Below are positions 7,282-10,210 of a stretch of 10,210 bases of DNA, piece by piece. Position numbers and translations under genes: made by a program. The number at the start of each line of letters is the position of its first letter. The stretch's first letter is position 1. The stretch spans positions 1 through 10,210 of the forward strand of contig CAZGLR010000119.1 in the NCBI GenBank assembly GCA_964526635.1, given 5' to 3'. Below the pieces are notes generated by a model. It was not told where the DNA came from, did no database searches, and saw nothing but the letters and a program-made list of their open reading frames with translations. The stretch is from CAZGLR01 sp964526635 (GTDB lineage Bacteria; Zixibacteria; MSB-5A5; GN15; JAAZOE01).

Positions 7282-7312
7282 AAACTTTGATACTTAAAGC
7301 GGCTCTTTAAGT
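7280..7312 (-). terminator. Hairpin after the T9SS-tail ORF, possible terminator
   Basis: ACTTAAAG (7292-7299) and CTTTAAGT (7305-7312) form a perfect 8-bp stem with a 5-base loop, starting three bases beyond the stop of the minus-strand sorting-domain ORF. On that strand a run of five T follows only after a 7-base gap (7280-7284), and the stem is AT-rich, so termination may be weak. Its position just upstream of the hydrolase promoter fits insulation of the two units. Confidence 0.5.
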
Positions 7313-7314
7313 CC

Positions 7315-7590
7315 CTATTTCAGCAAAAGCGATTGTTGAATGGAAACCGCTTCGCCACTGGACGCGCGAATAAAATACATCCCCGATGGAAACGCTGAGG
7401 CATCCCATTCTAATACCATATCCGGTGAGGTCATTTTGCCGGAATATATTATGTCGACTTTCTGCCCCAGCAGGTTATAGGCGCTCACTTGAATTTCATG
7501 GCCGGTCTTCCCTGTCACCGGAATCGACTGGGTGGCATTGAATGGATTCGGGTATGGTCGAAAGAAACAATACTGCCTGTTATGTCTCAT
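7315..7590 (-). pseudogene. Orphan T9SS (Por) C-terminal sorting domain, probable gene remnant
   Basis: This 91-codon frame encodes almost exactly one type A Por secretion-system sorting domain. YPNPFN is at residues 13-18, then a beta-rich segment with AYNLLGQKV (37-45), EWDASAFPSGMYFIR (61-75) and the closing basic SLLLK. In Bacteroidetes and related FCB phyla this module sits at the C-terminus of large secreted proteins and directs them through the type IX outer-membrane channel, usually with cleavage and surface attachment. Here there is no passenger: an in-frame TAA lies at 7600-7602, three codons before the ATG, and the next upstream gene ends at 7696. There is no signal peptide and no Shine-Dalgarno site before the ATG. 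I read it as the 3' stub of a deleted secreted protein, with its hairpin retained. A tiny functional protein is possible but would lack Sec export. Confidence 0.75.
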
Positions 7591-7695
7591 CGTCGCAATT
7601 TATCAAATGTCGCCGTTGACTCATCCGTGGGAAATATGGTGTGACGCTTTGTGAAATGCCTTTGTCTCGCCGTAAGGATAACGATTGATACAGAA

Positions 7696-8115
7696 TTAGA
7701 AACGTTTCCGGAAATTATCGGGACCGATTGGACCATCACTTTCGAGCTTGCGGACACGGTCCTCCAGCGTCTTGACAGCGTCGATCAACTCGCTGTCCCC
7801 GCCCATTTGAATAGATTCAACCATCTCCAGCAGCGTTTTCTGGATTTGATCAAGACGGCGCCCCAGGGCCCCGATCGAAGATAAAATCTCCTCGATACGG
7901 ACATCCTGGTTGGTCGCGGCCTTGCGCAGTTCCGACATGTTTTCATCGACCTCACGGCCGCTGGCTTTCAGCACTGTGGTAGCAGCCGACAATTCCGCCT
8001 GATGATTAGACAGATCGATCAGGCGCGATTTAATCTGCGGGAGATTTTCATCGAGTATGCTGCCGATAGCGTCGATACCATCGACCAGCTCATCGACCGG
8101 CGATTTCTTGGCCAT
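7696..8115 (-). CDS. Small helical coiled-coil protein, function unknown
   Basis: A 139-residue, highly charged, predicted mostly alpha-helical protein that I cannot assign to a family. Heptad-like spacing of hydrophobic residues runs from about residue 8 to 60 (VDELVDGIDAIGSILDENLPQIKSRLIDL...) and again about 72-124 (VRIEEILSSIGALGRRLDQIQKTLLEMV, then LIDAVKTLEDRVRKLE), suggesting two long helices and self-association. There is no signal peptide, membrane segment or cysteine. The ending GPDNFRKRF is short and basic. I start it at ATG 8113-8115, which follows a GGGAGGGAAGAG site; an in-frame ATG at 8154 lies deeper inside the preceding gene without a clear site. The chosen start overlaps the end of the carboxypeptidase gene by 26 bases, which points to translational coupling and a shared role, perhaps as a cytoplasmic partner of an envelope complex. 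Confidence 0.8.
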   Translation of the reverse strand: MAKKSPVDELVDGIDAIGSILDENLPQIKSRLIDLSNHQAELSAATTVLKASGREVDENMSELRKAATNQDVRIEEILSSIGALGRRLDQIQKTLLEMVESIQMGGDSELIDAVKTLEDRVRKLESDGPIGPDNFRKRF

Positions 8116-9040
8116 GACTCTTCCCTCCCCCGGTTTCAGCGTGTTTGAAGCCATAGAAGGCCAGCTTTCGGGCCACGGCGAAGCGCACCGAATTCCAGGG
8201 CGCCCCTAAAACGACAACAGTGATCTCGCGGCCGGATTTATCGCGCATGATTGTTCCGATACAATAATCGGATTCGATAATATACCCGGTCTTGCCGACC
8301 TGAACATCCCACCGTGAGCGGACCAGACGATTGGTGTTAACGAAGCGCTTGGTCCGTTTCTTATTTTTCAGCTTACAGGACCATGTATAGGTATTGGAGG
8401 CTTTCTTGATCTCCGGATATTGCATCGCAGCCTTCACCAGAATCGCGATATCCGCGGCCGTGGAGACGTTTCGTTCATCAAGTCCGGTGACTTCAAAAAC
8501 TTCGGTGTTCATCATTCCCAGATCACGAGCCTTTTTGTTCATTCGTTCAATGAAATGAAGCCGCGGAATGCCCGAGGCTGTCGCCACCGCCCGGGCAGCG
8601 CGATTGTCTGACGCCATAAGGGCGATCATCAAAAGATCGCCGGCGGCATACGCCTCGCCCTTGTACACATGTGATTTTGCCGAATTATAGCAGTCGCGGT
8701 TGGAAATATACACGGTCGTATCGAGATTCGGCTTCATATCAAGATACACCATAGCCGTCAACAATTTAGTCAGCGATGCAATCGGTCGTTTACGCTGAGG
8801 GTATTTGGCATAAACCCAGGCCCCGGTAGTATTATCCACGACCAGTACCGATTTGGCATTGAGGGCCATCCCACGGGTCTTGCAGATACCAAGCTGATGC
8901 GGTACCTCTTCGATACTTGGTCGATTATAGACAATGGGTTCAATAGCCGAACCGATATCTGATGGCCGCCCGGCAACAGCGATGATACCGAGCACCAACA
9001 CGAAGATAATCAGCCCTGATGTCACTGCTTTTCTGGCCAT
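8090..9040 (-). CDS. Serine D-alanyl-D-alanine carboxypeptidase (PBP5/6-like, S11)
   Basis: A 316-residue low-molecular-weight penicillin-binding protein that would trim the terminal D-Ala from peptidoglycan stem peptides in the periplasm. All three active-site motifs are present: SLTK at residues 89-92 (nucleophile Ser89, Lys92), SDN at 144-146, and KTG at 250-252. The hydrophobic segment at 9-23 followed by AVAG is either a cleavable signal peptide or an N-terminal membrane anchor. The protein ends soon after the catalytic domain with a Gly/Ser/His-rich tail, so it lacks the PBP5 C-terminal beta domain and amphipathic anchor helix, as in shorter PBP7-type enzymes. The start is ATG 9038-9040, one base after the stop of the ABC permease gene, with no strong ribosome site, so it is probably coupled. 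Four cysteines (53, 117, 222, 260) are unusual for a periplasmic domain of this family and might form disulfides. Confidence 0.93.
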   Translation of the reverse strand: MARKAVTSGLIIFVLVLGIIAVAGRPSDIGSAIEPIVYNRPSIEEVPHQLGICKTRGMALNAKSVLVVDNTTGAWVYAKYPQRKRPIASLTKLLTAMVYLDMKPNLDTTVYISNRDCYNSAKSHVYKGEAYAAGDLLMIALMASDNRAARAVATASGIPRLHFIERMNKKARDLGMMNTEVFEVTGLDERNVSTAADIAILVKAAMQYPEIKKASNTYTWSCKLKNKKRTKRFVNTNRLVRSRWDVQVGKTGYIIESDYCIGTIMRDKSGREITVVVLGAPWNSVRFAVARKLAFYGFKHAETGGGKSHGQEIAGR

Positions 9041-9041
9041 A

Positions 9042-10210
9042 TTATTTATATCGGACCCATTTCATAATTTCAGGAAGGGTCGCCCGTTTTCCATACATTA
9101 AAACACCCATTCGGAAAATGCGGGCGGTTATCCAGACCGTAAATATAGTAAACGCCCCGGTCAACAGAACGCCTATAGTCGCCTCCAGCACCATCGGATC
9201 AGCCAGCGAGAAGGAATCCGGCGTAACGATATTCAGCCGGGCGATCATCATGGTTGGCGTCAGGATCGGAATGAGCGATAGGATCGTCGTAATGATCGAA
9301 TCCGGTTCCTGGACAATGTACATGAGGACAAAGACCGGCAGCATCAGTGCCATCGTGATCGGAAACACAAACGACTGAGCGTCCTTTTCGGTGCTGCTGA
9401 TAGACCCGATCAAGGCAAACAACGCCGAAAACATCATGTATCCGATAAGAATGTACAATACAAAAAACGTGATTATCACGGGGTTGAAAACGATATCTCC
9501 CACCCCCTCCGGTATACTCAATGATCCGCGATAGGCAAACAGAACCGCACCCATGAGCACCCAGATGCCGACCTGGGTCAGATTAGCCGCCCCCAGCCCA
9601 AAGACTTTGCCCATCATCAACTGGAATGGTGACACCGAAGACATCAGTACTTCCATCACTCGTGAACTCTTTTCTTCGATTACTGATCTCATCAGGACCT
9701 GGCCATAGCTGAACACGGTCACGAACATGATCATGACAAACACCAGCGCGGAAAAATATATGGTCAGGAAACTGCGTGTTTTTCCGCCCGGGGATTCCTC
9801 AATCAGGTCGATGCGCCGGGTCATGTTCAGCATCGTATCGATATCAACATTGATATCGAGCCTTTCCAGCCGCAGCGAAGTTAGAATATCTGAAACTCGT
9901 GCCGAGAAACGGCCCGTGGTCCTGAAATTCATCGATTTCGAAACCAGCAGGACTGAATCGGTTATTTCCGGCTGTGGATAGATGACAATATAATTACCCA
10001 GCTCTTTGGATTGTACCAGGCTGTCGAGGTAAGTTCTCAGTGAATCGACTTCGTCAAGATCGGTCGACAGTATCGCATAAAGCTTCTTCAGATTATAGGC
10101 TTGCAGGGTTGAGTCCTTTTCAACCTTATACCGGCTTAAATCCTCGACCAATTGCTGCCCGATACCGCGGCCATCGGCATCGATGACGGCATAGCTGACT
10201 TTTCCCGCGC
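9042..10210 (-). CDS. ABC-2 type transporter permease, NatB-like (5' end outside the window)
   Basis: The frame is open on the minus strand to the window edge, and about 388 codons are visible, so the gene is partial. The N-terminal visible part is a long extracytoplasmic-type domain (YAVIDADGRGIGQQL near the edge, later NYIVIYPQPEITDS). The membrane domain follows with about six hydrophobic segments at nucleotide ranges near 9770-9700, 9600-9535, 9480-9410, 9370-9310, 9295-9245 and 9185-9117. The signature RSVIEEKSSRVMEVLMSSVSPFQLMMGKVFGLG just after the first visible segment is typical of NatB/YhaP-type ABC-2 permeases, which work with a separate ATPase that I expect just upstream, outside the window. 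A TTG at 10149-10151 is internal, not the start: the frame continues upstream with good family sequence. The transported substrate is unknown. It is the first visible gene of a coupled unit with the carboxypeptidase and the coiled-coil gene. Confidence 0.9.
   Translation of the reverse strand, partial: AGKVSYAVIDADGRGIGQQLVEDLSRYKVEKDSTLQAYNLKKLYAILSTDLDEVDSLRTYLDSLVQSKELGNYIVIYPQPEITDSVLLVSKSMNFRTTGRFSARVSDILTSLRLERLDINVDIDTMLNMTRRIDLIEESPGGKTRSFLTIYFSALVFVMIMFVTVFSYGQVLMRSVIEEKSSRVMEVLMSSVSPFQLMMGKVFGLGAANLTQVGIWVLMGAVLFAYRGSLSIPEGVGDIVFNPVIITFFVLYILIGYMMFSALFALIGSISSTEKDAQSFVFPITMALMLPVFVLMYIVQEPDSIITTILSLIPILTPTMMIARLNIVTPDSFSLADPMVLEATIGVLLTGAFTIFTVWITARIFRMGVLMYGKRATLPEIMKWVRYK

Noticed and set aside
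6913..7290. 125-codon plus-strand ORF over the start of the hydrolase gene
   Set aside because: It overlaps the lipoprotein signal and catalytic region of the hydrolase on the other strand and shows no domain.
7591..7695. Search for the lost passenger part of the T9SS protein or a frameshift joining it
   Set aside because: One minus-strand frame stays open for about 35 codons here, but it shows no motif and no clear join with the sorting domain; the space is too small for a passenger protein.
9019..9378. 119-codon plus-strand ORF antisense to the ABC permease
   Set aside because: It is a complement of membrane-segment codons and has no ribosome site or family match.
1..10210. CRISPR array, insertion sequence, tRNA or rRNA genes, prophage or defence genes
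   Set aside because: No regularly spaced repeats, terminal inverted repeats with a transposase, tRNA-like cloverleaf or relevant protein motifs were seen on either strand.

Overview
The window looks like an ordinary chromosomal segment of a Gram-negative (diderm) bacterium, probably in the FCB superphylum (Zixibacteria or a similar uncultured lineage). The grounds are a Por/T9SS-type C-terminal sorting module on the minus strand near 7.4 kb, a lipoprotein-type hydrolase, a serine D,D-carboxypeptidase, and base composition and codon use that look even throughout by eye. The phylum is an inference and could not be tested here.

The left part (1-6034, plus strand) is one co-directional block. 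It opens with the last 34 codons of an upstream gene whose Ser/Arg/Gly-rich tail fits the C-terminus of polynucleotide phosphorylase. It continues with an M16 zinc processing-type peptidase that starts at a TTG codon, a NodB-type polysaccharide deacetylase one base later, then asparaginyl-tRNA synthetase and leucyl-tRNA synthetase. The pnp, M16 and deacetylase trio recalls the Bacillus pnpA-ylxY-mlpA cluster. A strong hairpin terminator at about 6212-6244 separates this block from the convergent minus-strand genes and can serve both sides.

The right part (6250-10210, minus strand), read in transcription order, starts with an ABC-2 (NatB-like) permease that runs off the window edge. One base later comes a serine D-alanyl-D-alanine carboxypeptidase, and overlapping that is a small helical, coiled-coil protein of unknown function. 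These three appear to be one translationally coupled envelope-related operon. Downstream lie an orphan 91-codon T9SS sorting domain with no passenger protein (probably a gene remnant), a hairpin, and an alpha/beta-hydrolase lipoprotein with its own sigma70-like promoter.

I did not find a phage, CRISPR array, transposon, RNA gene or defence system. The most interesting items are the orphan T9SS tail, the coiled-coil gene fused by overlap to the carboxypeptidase and ABC permease, and the signal-less deacetylase in the pnp-M16 neighbourhood. No stretch over 300 bases lacks a gene.
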